Part shown: positions 11,725-21,807 of the stretch, in pieces | Layout of the letters: each line of letters starts with the position of its first letter | Numbering within the stretch: the first letter of the stretch is position 1 | Source of the DNA: Chimonanthus salicifolius | Taxonomy: Eukaryota; Streptophyta; Magnoliopsida; Laurales; Calycanthaceae | DNA length: 64,000 nt | Direction: 5' to 3' | NCBI GenBank assembly: GCA_013350335.1 | Contig: CM023534.1 | Span: 4,526,001 to 4,590,000 of the forward strand | The notes under the pieces: generated by a model | The model's input: the letters and a program-made list of their open reading frames with translations, nothing else | What the model was told of the DNA's origin: nothing | The model's database searches: none | Position numbers and translations under genes: made by a program

Positions 11725-14700
11725 CACTTGCACAGGAAGGTGCATGTGGCAGGGGTGGGTCCATTTGAAGGAGGTTTTTTTTAATGACCAAGGTGTCCAG
11801 GCCTCTTAGAGCACCCGACTAATCCTCAAGGCATGTGTAAGTTTCCAAATGATGTTTCTTGTGAAAAATCAGCCCCATAGGCTTTAAAAATCATGGTTTT
11901 CAAGGATCCAAAAATTGATAGTTAAAATGGAGGCGTTTTGGATGGATTTCAATCCGACGTTGATATCAACTCCAAATGGATTTAAATTGGGTAGGAATTC
12001 AATTCAATAGGAGTAGAAGAGTGTGAGGGAGGTATGAGCTGTTAATAGGCCAATGTTGGTTGGCCCTACATGGAGCCTTAAAAAGTGCGGGTCGCTGATG
12101 GGAAACAACTTATTGTTTACCGAATTTTTGACTGTTTTGTTGACCGTCTTGGCCGAATTATATCAGAACATATCCATCCCTGCACCTTTGCTGTTTACAT
12201 ATTTTTTGACCAAAATTTTGACTGATCTGTTGACTGTCTTTTCGCTGAATGACTAACGTGGGCCTGAACACTACCACTTTGTATATCTACATGACTATCT
12301 GATATTGTACCTAGAGATTGTAGAGGTATTCAATATGACCTTTTCATTGTTACAGGGAAAAGTTGAACTCTATGAATTTGTTGCTCTACATGTCGCCAAT
12401 TGCTGTACTAGTTCTCTTGCCAGCTACGCTTGTGATGGAACCTGATGTGTTAGATGTCGTTTTTTCACCTGGGAAAAAAAGTAAATTTATGTGGTTTCTT
12501 CTTCTGGTGAATTCTGCAATGGCTTATTCTGCCAACTTATCTAACTTCTTGGTAACCAAGCATACAAGCGCATTAACGCTGCAGGTTTGATATCTTAATG
12601 CCTTTCTTATCTTTTAATATATTGGTGTGGCTTATGGTTTGGATGCTTCTACCAAATGACATCTTTTTAATGCATGTTTAGGTAAGTTGTAAGTATAACT
12701 TCTAGAGCAGGGTGTGAGGACTAAGCAAATGGGTGACCTAGATGGTCGAGTCTTTTGTGAATGCCCCATTTTTGTGCACACAGAACATGATACATATTGT
12801 TCAAAATGGTGGGTCACATAGTTGAAGGGTGCCTCATAAAGCTTCTTAGATGAATGCCTCAAATTGGCAGTGTAGAGGAGGGACGGAGGGGTGGGGTTGT
12901 TCTACAAATAGGCAATTACTGTAAGGTGGGTAGATTGTGTGGAAGTGGTGGTTATTTATTTATTTATTTGGGGTTTAGGTTGGGTAGGTGTGGGGGGCCG
13001 GGCACAGGTCTACAAGGGTATTTATAGGAGTGTGTTTGTGTACGTGTGTTTTCTGTCCCTAGATAGATGAGATATTTCTTCAATTGTGATGATGACTAAG
13101 AGATACAAACAAGGGCCAGAGAGAGGGATTATGATTAGTGTTGTCAGTGGATATTAAGATTGGAGTCGAATGAGGCGGAATTGAGAGCAATTAGAAGGGC
13201 ACTTCATATTTGTTCTAGGTTTGGGAATGGTAAGCTCATTGTTGAAGGCGATTTGACTAATGCTATCTCTTGGGCTAGTAATAGGAAGTCCCCCCATGGA
13301 AACTGGTTACCATTTTTAGGGACATTAGAAGGTTGTGGAGAATGAGGGATATCACCTGGGGGATTGTTTTGCCTCATTCGACAAAACCTGGGGGATTGGG
13401 ATGGCATTGACGCAGCTGTTGCTGTCCACTAATGTCCCTTGTTTTTCGAGCAGATTTTAGGCTTTGGGATCCTGATTGTCATGGGTCCTTTTCGGTAGAA
13501 ATATTTCGGTCAGATCCAGGTTAAGAGAGGGAAATTCCAAAGGTTTCTCCTTGTATCTGGAAGGCTTGTGCTCCTCGTATCTATTCCTTTACTTGGTTGG
13601 CTGGAATGGATAAAATCCTTATGCAAAACCACCTGAGAAGTAGAAGGGTGATTACTGTGAATGGGTGTTGTATGTGTTATCAGAATGCCGAAAATGCTCA
13701 TCATCTGTTGATCCATTGTAAGTAGTCCCTGCAGTTATATTTTACTGTTTTCAGCCCTTCAATATCAGATGGTGTATGCCTGGTAAGCTGGATCAGCCAT
13801 CAATACTTGGGGGAGGGGGACAACCATCTAACCAAAGTTCTTCGGAGTCTTTATTTGCTGTCATTTGGAGCTGGCAAGAAAGAAACTATAGGCTTTTCAG
13901 AATAAGGCAAGAAATGCCGCAGGTTTGGTTAATGTCATTGAAGGGAAGGTGGCAGTTTGGCTAACAGCTATTAAGGAATTTTCTGGAACTTCTGCGGATG
14001 AGGTGGTTGGGCTTTGGAACATTTCCAGATCCTGTTGGTAGACTTCATCTCTTTATGGCTCTCTCTGGGAACCTCCTTCAATTGGGAAAAGAAAGTTTAA
14101 TTTTGATGGAAGCGGTATGAAAGATTTGGATGAAGCTGGGGCTGGTAGGGTTGTTAGAGATTGTAGAAGTGAAGTTTTTGTGGAATTTGCCAGGCCTCTT
14201 CCCTTTTGCGGTGCCAATGTTACTGAGCTCTGTGCTTTATGGACAGTTTAAGGAGCTTGTTAGATTTGGTGAATTGGAGGATATAATTGAAGGTGATTCA
14301 TTGGCTGTGGTGAGGTGGTGAGACGTAATAAAGGTCCTTGGAGACATCTAGATATGATCGAAGAGATTAAGGAAAGTATCCGCAATACGTTCTTCATTAG
14401 GCATATCTCTAGATCAGCTAGTGATAGGTCTGACTAGTTGGCTAAAGAGGTGTGGGGCTCAATGTTTTAAGGGTGTCTTCCATGTAATCTGTTGTTCTGA
14501 TGTTTCTTTGGGTGTATTCTTTTCTCAAATCAATAAAATTGTAACCTTTCCAAGAAAAAAAAGGGAAAATAGAGTTGACAAAGAAAAATGAAAGAAGAAA
14601 GTGCAGTAAGTCATTGAGTTGTTAGGAAACAACCTAAGGTTTGTGCTTTTGAAAGCTAAGATCTGAGAAGGTTCTTTCAATAGCTGATGAGTTTATGTTT

Positions 14701-16869
14701 TTGATCTCCCATTCTTTTTTGGAAATGCTTCCCAATCAGATTTTAATGTTTCTAAAAAAAGTTATGGAGAACATCTTCAATCCCAAGTGTAGATCTGAAT
14801 GGGACAATTTCTTAGTACAGTAAGTTCTTTCAAGTGATTAAGAAAAGAGAGAGAGAAACTTAGTACGGTAGTCAAAGGCTGCCATAACTGCACTTAAGCC
14901 CTTGTCTAGGCTGCAGGTCCATTTTGCACCTCAGCTAGCGTATTTTATGCCTAGGCTCTCACCTTGTTCTTTTAGAAAACCTTTTCTATGAGAAGACTAT
15001 CTTTTAATTTTTTTTCTAATAGCTAGTAAATGTTATAGTTAAGATGAAGTAATTGTTAATACTTAATAAAAAATTCTACTTATTTGATAATATACTTGTG
15101 CATACATAATATATGCTTATATAATGTCCTTGGAAACCTCATTTTGCACCTTTGGTGCTTTTAATATATTATGATTTACCATTTCAAAAAAAATAAAAAA
15201 ATTGTGCTTCGAAACTCAGTTGCCAATATATTTTGCTTCTTTGTTAATACTTAATAAAAAAATTCTACTTATTTGATAATATACTTGTGCATATACATAA
15301 TCTATGCTTATATAATGTGCTTGGAAGCTCAGTTGCCAATATATTTTGTTTCTTTAGATGATTATTATTGTATTTTGTTAATATTGGTGCAATAGGGACA
15401 CAAAATTATAAATCTACTCATATTTCTAAATATCTAAATAAGTGCGCTTAACAAAATTAAGCTCACGTCTAGAAATGTGCCCTGCACCTTAGGCTCCAAT
15501 CCCCCTTGACGTCGTGATTGCGCTTTGCACTTTGCACTTTGCACTTTGACTACCATAAACCATATTAATCATTGTTCTTGATTGTCTCCAAATCACCAGT
15601 GGGATTTTCGGGAAAGAGGAAAGTGAGAAACAAAGTATCTTGAGAAAAGAAAGTGTGTAACTGACTGCAGAATTATGAATTTTTCCCCTAATGTTAAACC
15701 ATGGTATACTGTTAAGGGGTTTTTATGATTGAATAGGAATGGCCTAAACAGTTTACATGAGTTGGGCTTCGAAGCAGTTTTAAGGTAAGCCAAACCTTTC
15801 CAAGCACTGGGTCTGGTCAAACCGGCTCAAACATGCCGCCCAGTCCAGTTCTTAAAACACTGCTCAAAACAGCTGGTCAAATGTCATTCCCTTCCAGATA
15901 TGATATGCCAAATGGGTCCTTGGGAAAAAATAATAATTGATTTAGGTTCTGCTCAAGGCTCCTTTTGTTACGTGAGCTGATTGTATTTGTTTATGCCTAT
16001 TCCACACATATGAGTTTCACCATCATCATCCCATCAATCTGGTGTTGGCCTTTATATTTTGATTTGGCAAAACTATTTCCATGGGCTGACTGCCACACAT
16101 TTGAGTTTATTCATATTTAATCTAAACAATCAAGTGATTGGTATTTTAATTAGGTTTTGAGAGAATAAATGTGTAATTATATTTTAGTCATCTTAGAAAA
16201 CAATGTTCAAGACAGTCTGTGAAGAATAGGTGCTAGTGTCTGACTCAGGTGCATCACACATTTTGAAATCTACAGCATTGCCTGGAACATAACTGAGATT
16301 TGAAGGTGCCACTTTTTAATCCTCTTGCAGATACTGAATTTTGAATGTAGACTTCCTGTTATATTTAATCATCTATCACCAGTCTGTCAGTTAATGCCCT
16401 GGGGTTTCCAAGGAGAGATTTTTTTTTTTTTGGGGGGTTCAGTCAGTATTCTAGATTTAATTCTATTGGGCATGAGGATACTCCATCCACATCACAGGTC
16501 AAGAATCATATAATTTTTTCTATGTTGAGCTCTTTTATTCTAACATTGTAGGAAAAGGACTTCAAACGTAACATCTTCACTTCATATTTTCATTCATTTC
16601 AACTAAATATATAAATAAAAGCATTTCTTCTTCTTGTTTAAGTAGCATATGTGTTGTTTCTTTGAACTTCTTATATCTCATGACCTCTGCTGCTTGACTC
16701 ATGGAACTCTGCCATTCTTCAGGTACTCGGTAATGCGAAAGGTGCTGTGGCTGTAGTAATCTCTATCCTTCTGTTCCGCAATCCTGTTTCATTCATGGGA
16801 ATGGCAGGATATACGATGACTGTAATTGGTGTTGTTGTTTATGGCGAAACAAAGAGGCGATACAAGTAA
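8203..16869 (+). CDS. Nucleotide-sugar transporter of the plant KT/UAfT type (TPT superfamily), four exons, complete
   Basis: The exons are 8203-8646, 9296-9399, 12356-12584 and 16723-16869. They join in frame to a 307-residue protein, close to the usual length of about 308. It starts [20 protein letters not shown] and ends ETKRRYK. About ten hydrophobic segments cover the whole chain, as expected of the drug/metabolite-transporter fold. Family signatures include [12 protein letters not shown] near the N-terminus, [32 protein letters not shown], the [30 protein letters not shown] stretch spanning the exon 3/4 junction, and a C-terminal lysine/arginine tail. Arabidopsis relatives are Golgi antiporters, several assigned to UDP-arabinofuranose. 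The substrate here is inferred only. ATG 8203 is chosen because MGNKKE is the expected N-terminus. Introns 2 and 3 (about 3.0 and 4.1 kb) contain LINE sequence. Confidence 0.93.
10000..10216 (+). mobile_element. Possible LINE 3' end remnant in intron 2
   Basis: The stretch ends with CAATGAAGTTTCCTTTTG and an A-run at about 10205-10215, which resembles the 3' ends of other LINEs in this window. No coding part is preserved, so the assignment is weak. Confidence 0.25.
10375..10770 (-). mobile_element. LINE fragment: RNase H-like 3' end in intron 2
   Basis: Read on the minus strand, the segment encodes ESNEA, then a short gap, AIRKAIHLW and [19 protein letters not shown], the pattern of the RNase H-like domain at the 3' end of plant L1-type LINEs. 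The same pattern is seen at 13160-13345 and 48853-49134. Stop codons and missing upstream domains show it is dead. It lies antisense within intron 2 of the transporter gene. Confidence 0.65.
11511..11685 (+). repeat. Dispersed repeat with TTGGTGTCAAATTAGG core, copy 1
   Basis: The stretch shares, in the same order, CTCTTAAAATTTCACATTTATCTAATG, a short variable part and TTGGTGTCAAATTAGG with 40850-41025. A weaker relative lies at 61310-61490. There is no coding content. The class is unknown. Confidence 0.5.
11686..11724. repeat. Compound (CT)n(TA)n microsatellite
   Basis: About 20 bp of CT dinucleotides run directly into about 18 bp of TA dinucleotides, inside intron 2 of the transporter gene. 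Confidence 0.9.
11775..11855 (-). mobile_element. SINE family A, 5'-truncated copy
   Basis: A T-run at 11775-11782 (the A-tail on the minus strand) is followed by GACCAAGGTGTCCAGGCC, CTCTTAGAGCACC and GGCATGTGTAAG, matching the 3' part of the full copy at 36922-37120. The tRNA-like head is missing. Confidence 0.6.
13150..13400 (+). mobile_element. LINE fragment: RNase H-like segment in intron 3
   Basis: The plus frame at 13160-13345 reads [20 protein letters not shown] and [18 protein letters not shown], typical of the LINE RNase H-like domain. It stands upstream of a second LINE piece in the same orientation whose domain order restarts at the zinc-binding region. Two insertions, or a rearranged one, are therefore present. 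Confidence 0.65.
13430..14565 (+). mobile_element. LINE 3' portion: zf-RVT, RNase H-like domain and poly(A) end, in intron 3
   Basis: The domain order is that of the 3' half of a plant L1-type LINE. A zf-RVT region at about 13450-13720 holds pieces such as [20 protein letters not shown] and a Cys/His cluster ending HHLLIHCK. An RNase H-like domain at about 14095-14440 begins FNFDGSG and contains [15 protein letters not shown]. The 3' UTR ends CAATAAAATTGTAACCTTTCC plus an A-run at 14553-14562. Several stops and frameshifts make it non-functional. It lies in the sense orientation in intron 3 of the transporter gene. Confidence 0.75.
15053..15355. repeat. Two-copy direct repeat, period about 188 bp
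   Basis: TTGTTAATACTTAATAAAAA followed by TTCTACTTATTTGATAATAT appears at 15053 and again at 15241. Both copies continue through CTTATATAATGT, and CAGTTGCCAATATATTTTG recurs at the unit ends. It lies within intron 3 and has no coding content. Confidence 0.75.
15522..15548. repeat. Short 7-bp tandem repeat (CTTTGCA)
   Basis: The heptamer CTTTGCA is repeated three to four times head to tail in intron 3 of the transporter gene. Confidence 0.8.
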
Positions 16870-17181
16870 GATTGTTCTCACATGCCAAAGGGAGGTCCAA
16901 GCACCTCCTTGTTTGTTTCAGGCTGAAGAGGATGCCAGAGTTTTAGTTCCCTTTTCATAGCTATTTAAATCTTTAGGATTTTACTGACCTTCTCCTGTGA
17001 GGAATTGGTTGCTGAGGAGGATCTTACTCACTAAGCAACATTCCTCAGTTTCCATGTATTATTTCAGAAGCAATTTTTCGTAATCTAGCATTCTTGGTGT
17101 AATTGATTGTGTTAATGATGGTGGTGATGTGGGCGCAGTATGTATCCTTGTATAAGACTCTAAATTGACTTATGTTGTAGT

Positions 17182-17187
17182 AATAAA
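17182..17187 (+). terminator. Candidate poly(A) signal of the transporter gene
   Basis: AATAAA lies about 310 bp after the stop codon at 16869, a normal plant 3' UTR distance. Plant polyadenylation signals are loose, so this is only a candidate. Confidence 0.35.
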
Positions 17188-17299
17188 TTTCATTTGTTTG
17201 TAAGCTAAAACTCGTCAACGAAAGAGCATAATGGATTTTATGCAAATTTTTCCTTTATTTCAGTAACAGGAAATGAATTCTATATGATCTTAAGAAGGC

Positions 17300-19580
17300 C
17301 TTAACATTTGAGTTATCCACTTCACTGATTGGGTTTTTTTGTTTGAATTAGTGTTTTGTGTATCAATTCTTTGGCTACATGTAACAGCTTTTCATCTTAT
17401 ATTAGAGATGGGATTAATTCTATAGATAAATAAATTGTTTGTGAATCTTATGAACTCATGAAGTAAAAACTACCTTTCACTGGGAGGTAAATTGACTCCT
17501 AGTCTACCTACATAGTATTTATCTTTTGTATAAGATCACTAAAAGAATGACCAAGATGTTAGAAAAGCTACAACGAGATGAGTCTTTTTATATGAAAGAA
17601 CGAGGGAGAAAAGGAAGAAACACTTGGTTAAATGAGAGGAAATCCTGAATCTTAAAGAGAGATTGAGATTGTGGGCACTTTTGTTCTTGTCTGTAGTCTT
17701 CTCTGATAGTGATGCCAAAAGGAATGCTAGAGACTCTCATGTTGTTGTAAGTCCTTTTCCCTCCACTTTTTGGGGTTTTTTTTTTTTCAGTTTAAGATGT
17801 GAAAAAATTTAGATAAGTTTGTTTGAATTGTTTTGGATTGATAGAATTTCGAGTCCAGTGAATACTCGACAATTTTTGTTCGAGTTTAAAATCTGGTACA
17901 AATTACTCAATTTGATGGAATGCTAAGAATTTAATGCAGTTTTTTTTTCCAAAATTCACGAATACATGACTCAGCCCATTGATTTCTCGAGTCAACTCAT
18001 ACGGATCCGGTAAAACCAGTCCCAAGTTTCACCCCTAATATATATTAACAATTTTAATTGATTTAAAAACTAAAAATTATGAGAATTTGATAGTTTTTTC
18101 TATAAATAACTATCAAACTTTTTGTTTTTAATTATAGAATAGATTCTGCTTTTTGACTTAGTTCCAAGGTTTCTACCCAAGAGTAAAAGGATAATTTTGA
18201 AAATAACAAAGTATTCACGTACGATACTAATGATTTCCATCGAGTAAAACTATAAACAGGATTCAAGAACGTATTCCAAAGTTCAGGAAGATGGAATCTA
18301 GATTAAAATGGAAATCAAGCTCGAGATATGAAGATCAGTAACTTGAAATCTTATTTGTAAGTTGAGTGAGTGTTTAGGACCTCAAAATCATCTTCATCTC
18401 ACCTTCCATAGGTCTTTAGATCTTTGACATAGCTTCTATGACTTAATGTTTATATTTATAGAGTTAAAGAGGTCTTAAAAATAGCATATTTGAATTTTGA
18501 TGAATTTAGAGAACTTAAAGATAACTTCTGCCAACTGAATGCTATGTAATCTGAGCAGACTCTGCCCCTGATATTTTTAGATGACTCATTCTCAAGATTA
18601 ATCAACCTAGTTTGGTAGAATATTTAACACATTTTTATTGATGAACATTCAGTCGACTGAATTTGCGATATGAAACATAACTGCTAGTTGTAAGTGTTGA
18701 ACCATTATCCCTAAGTTGAGCAGCTGCTTGAGTGTCTACTTGTGGGTTAACCTCTCTTGCAAGTGCTTGTGGTTGAGTATCTGCTATTTATTGTTCCTCA
18801 ATTTCCACTTTTTGGCTGATGTGAAAAACAGTACTATCAATGGACTTATTTGCATACGCTAATGGACCAGTAGAGTGATCATTTGTGCACTCCAGCTTGA
18901 GATAATAATATTAGCCGATGCGTATTGAAATTTTGATTGTCAATACATATTGCAGTAATTGATTCATATTTTTTGCTTTTAAAGAAAACTTGTATTATGT
19001 TTGATTTTAGACAGGTTTAGAAGCAAAATTTTTAAATCTGAATTAGTTATCAAATTCAAACATGCTTTCTTAAAATTTGATCACTTTTGAGTTTTTTCAT
19101 CAAACTTCTTGAATTTTGGCTTTAAAATAATCTCAACTTTTTTTTTTTTTCAAACATGAATTTCATATCTAGTATTTTCGCCTGTTGGTTCCTCATTTTT
19201 CAAAATTAAAAAGTTTTAGAATTACTCTGGTCTAATGCAACGGGTCTTATTGTTGTTTTTGTCTCTCTTTTTTTCTTATGCTTTCGTCTAGTGCTTTTTA
19301 TCTATTAATATGAGAATCATTAAAAAAAAAAAACCATCTCCCTAAATTGAGCAGCTGCTTTAGTCTTGGTTGAGAGTCTGCAACTCCAATATCCACCCTT
19401 TGTTGTCTCCCTATCCACCTTTCTGCCGAAGTTGAAAACAGGGCCATCAATGGACTATTTACAGTAATGTACCACGAGAATGATCATCAATGAACTTAAC
19501 GTATGACATGAAGATACGTGTGTGGTTCGACTATTTGCATGCGACTATATATTACCGATAGTCTTCTCCTTTTCTCACCC
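17300..19580. other. Spacer without recognisable genes
   Basis: AT-rich, with T-runs. An imperfect direct duplication relates 18700-18880 to 19330-19490 (shared AGTTGAGCAGCTGCTT and ATCAATGGACT). The second copy is preceded at 19300-19331 by a stretch ending ATTAATATGAGAATC and an A-run, which resembles a retroelement 3' end. No gene was recognised. Confidence 0.45.
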
Positions 19581-19587
19581 TGTGAAG

Positions 19588-19878
19588 ATGGATATTCAAG
19601 AAGCCACTCAACCACCTGCAAAAGCGCACACAATTAATAGTTTAATACCATGTCAGGTCTCTCTCTCTCTCTTAATATCTTAAAAATAGTCCATTATCTT
19701 AAAAATACCATGTCAGGTCTCTCTCTCTCTCTTAATATCTTAAAAATAGTCCATTATCTTAAAAATACCATGTCAGGTCTCTCTCTCTCTCTCTCTCTCT
19801 CTATTAATTGTACTAAACATTGTCCTCAAAAAGGAAGTGTGTGCTTGTGAAGGTGGTTGAGTGGCTTCTTGAATATCC
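19588..19878. repeat. Hairpin element with 60-bp tandem repeats between its arms
   Basis: The left arm at about 19588-19640 (GGATATTCAAGAAGCCACTC, CACACAATTAATAG) is the inverse of 19801-19878. Between the arms a 60-bp unit containing CCATGTCAGGTCTCTC and AATATCTTAAAAATAGTCC is repeated exactly twice with a third partial copy; a fourth partial copy follows just outside at about 19877-19915. The open frame over this region simply repeats with the unit and is not a gene. Confidence 0.8.
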
Positions 19879-20081
19879 ATGTCAGGTCTCTCTCTCTTAA
19901 TATCTTAAAAATAGATGATTATCTATGAGCATCAAGGTTTATTGTTCAATTATGTAATTATGTCAAATGATTAGTGTGTCTATTGAAATAAACGTTTATA
20001 CTTCAAGTGGATCTAAAAGCTTGCATTTCCATTTAATATGTTCTAGTCTCTGCGTAGGTTTCAGTTTATATTTGTTATATC

Positions 20082-20225
20082 CAGGGATAATAATCTCGGC
20101 CGATATCTGATATACATCGACGATATATTTTGGCTGATATTGATGGTTTTTGTAAAAAAAAGAAAAAAGAAAAAAGAGAAATTTATCAGTCGAGATATCG
20201 GCCGATACCGAGATTTCTACCCCTG
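20082..20225. mobile_element. Small foldback MITE-like element
   Basis: The ends are inverted: CAGGGATAATAATCTCGG on the left against CAGGGGTAGAAATCTCGG read from the right. Both arms contain CGGCCGATATC-like sequence. The element is 144 bp and AT-rich in the middle. No certain target-site duplication was seen. Related CGATAT/CCGATA sequence occurs at 29165-29265. Confidence 0.6.
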
Positions 20226-20537
20226 ATTGTATCTTTTGAAATTCAGATTCAAGAAATATTTTTTTGTATTTGTATTTCGTTTTACATCTACAAAATCTCC
20301 TCCATATAGAATTTGTGGAACTTATCAATGGGCTAATCATCTTAAAATGTTGATCACCAATGAACTCCTCTACTATGTCATACAAAATATTTCGAAAATA
20401 TTTGCCTAAAGCAATGGATTATTTGGATGCCTTGATTGTTCATCAAAATTCTAGAACCAAATTGTAATATGCCAATCTCTCTTGAAGTGCCACAAATCAA
20501 AGCTTAATCTGCACACACTGATTGTTTGATTTCACAG

Positions 20538-21229
20538 GGGTTGGAACACTCTCAATCCCTTATGCATTGGCAGAGGGAGGGCTCTTTTTGTAGTGGCAAT
20601 CATATGCTGCTGCACAGGATTGCTTCTGGGAAAATGTATGGATGCAAGGTCAGATGTCAAAAGTTATTCTGATATTGGAAGATTGGCTTTTGGTTAGAAG
20701 GGAAGAAAAGTAATAGCTACTATCATATACCTTGAATTATGCTTGGTTGAGACTGAATTCTTTATGGAACAACGGCAGTCATGGGCTATCTTATGTATGG
20801 ACAAGAACTGAAATCTCAAATAACATTAAACCTCCCTCTTAATAAGATTAGCTCCAAAATAGCAATTTATGCCACAATCATAATTCCTTTCACCAAATAT
20901 GCATTAATGATTATGCCCATTGCGAAGGCTATTGAAGGTAGGTTTCAGGGCTACAACAATATAGTTGTTTCCATCATCATCAAAACTCTATTGGTGATTA
21001 GCACCATAATTGTCGCCCTAACCATTCCATTGTTTGCATACGTCTTGGTGCTTATTGGATCCTTCTTATGTTGTGCATCTTCAGCGGTGTTGCCATGTAT
21101 TTCCTATGTTAAGATTTCAAAAACTCATCGTGTGCTCGAGATTGTGATTCTATGGGGAATTTCGGGTTGGGCATTTTGATTGCAGCAATGGGTACTTGCA
21201 CAGCTTTTAGAAACATTGTAAAACATTTA
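20538..21229 (+). pseudogene. Broken AVT1-like vacuolar amino-acid transporter (AAAP family)
   Basis: The first part (20538-20770) reads GVGTLSIPYALAEGG, then, after a frameshift in a T-run, VVAIICCCTGLLLGKCMDAR and SYSDIGRLAFG, followed by an in-frame TAG. About half the protein is then missing, and the sequence resumes at about 20771 with TAVMGYLMYGQELKSQITLN and PFTKYALMIMPIAKAIEG, and after a further frameshift ends with GILIAAMGTCTAF. These are signatures of the AVT1 clade. A CACAG acceptor directly precedes 20538, so this is a copied genomic piece rather than a processed transcript. With a frameshift, a stop and a large internal deletion it is non-functional. Confidence 0.8.
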
Positions 21230-21807
21230 TAACTACTTGATTCTGATCTTATTATATTCTACTCTACTATTTTCCATTTCTTTTTTCTCTCTCCTCACAA
21301 GTTGGAACATGTAAAATGGTTATGGTGTGATAAATTAAGGACTACCTTCCTCTTATCTTGGATCGCAATGGTCTTGAACTTGGGGGGTGCGAAATCTTTG
21401 CTACAGTCAACTCCACGTGATGGGTTTCTGCCTTGTTGTCTTTGTCTTGCTCCTTGTTGGCAATTCTCTAGTTGTTACTGCTTGGATGCGTTGATCAATA
21501 TTCATTTATGCCAGCTTTGGAGCAATTGTTAGCAAGTCCCTTGGTCGAGCTGGTGAATGGTCAGTGTGTTTGATTGAAAGTATTGTCAATGGTAAAATAG
21601 AGCTGGAACTCTCCATCCAAGCTACAATACAAGAAAACAGCAACCAACTCTGAGTCATGTATTTCTAAATGCACATTTTTCACTCAAAATTCCTTTCCAC
21701 CAATCATTTCTATGCATAAACAGTAAAAAGTTTTTAAAAAGTGTCTTCCTTTAGTATATAATGATCAAAAGGAAAGTAAAGCCACGAGTGGATTATTGAT
21801 CCTAGTC
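21230..21807. other. Spacer with a possible membrane-protein relic
   Basis: At about 21415-21560 one plus frame reads VMGFCLVVFVLLLVGNSLVV and another IFIYASFGAIVSKSLGR, which looks like a decayed membrane protein of unrecognised family. Otherwise nothing. The 3' UTR of the Ca2+-ATPase on the other strand must end here. Confidence 0.3.

Noticed and set aside
19650..19850. Repetitive peptide with MSGLSLSLNILKIVHYLKNT units
   Set aside because: It results from translating a 60-bp DNA tandem repeat whose length happens to be a multiple of three. No start context or homology suggests a protein.
19621..19900. CRISPR-like array of regular repeats
   Set aside because: The repeats are a plain tandem satellite without unique spacers, in a plant nuclear genome.
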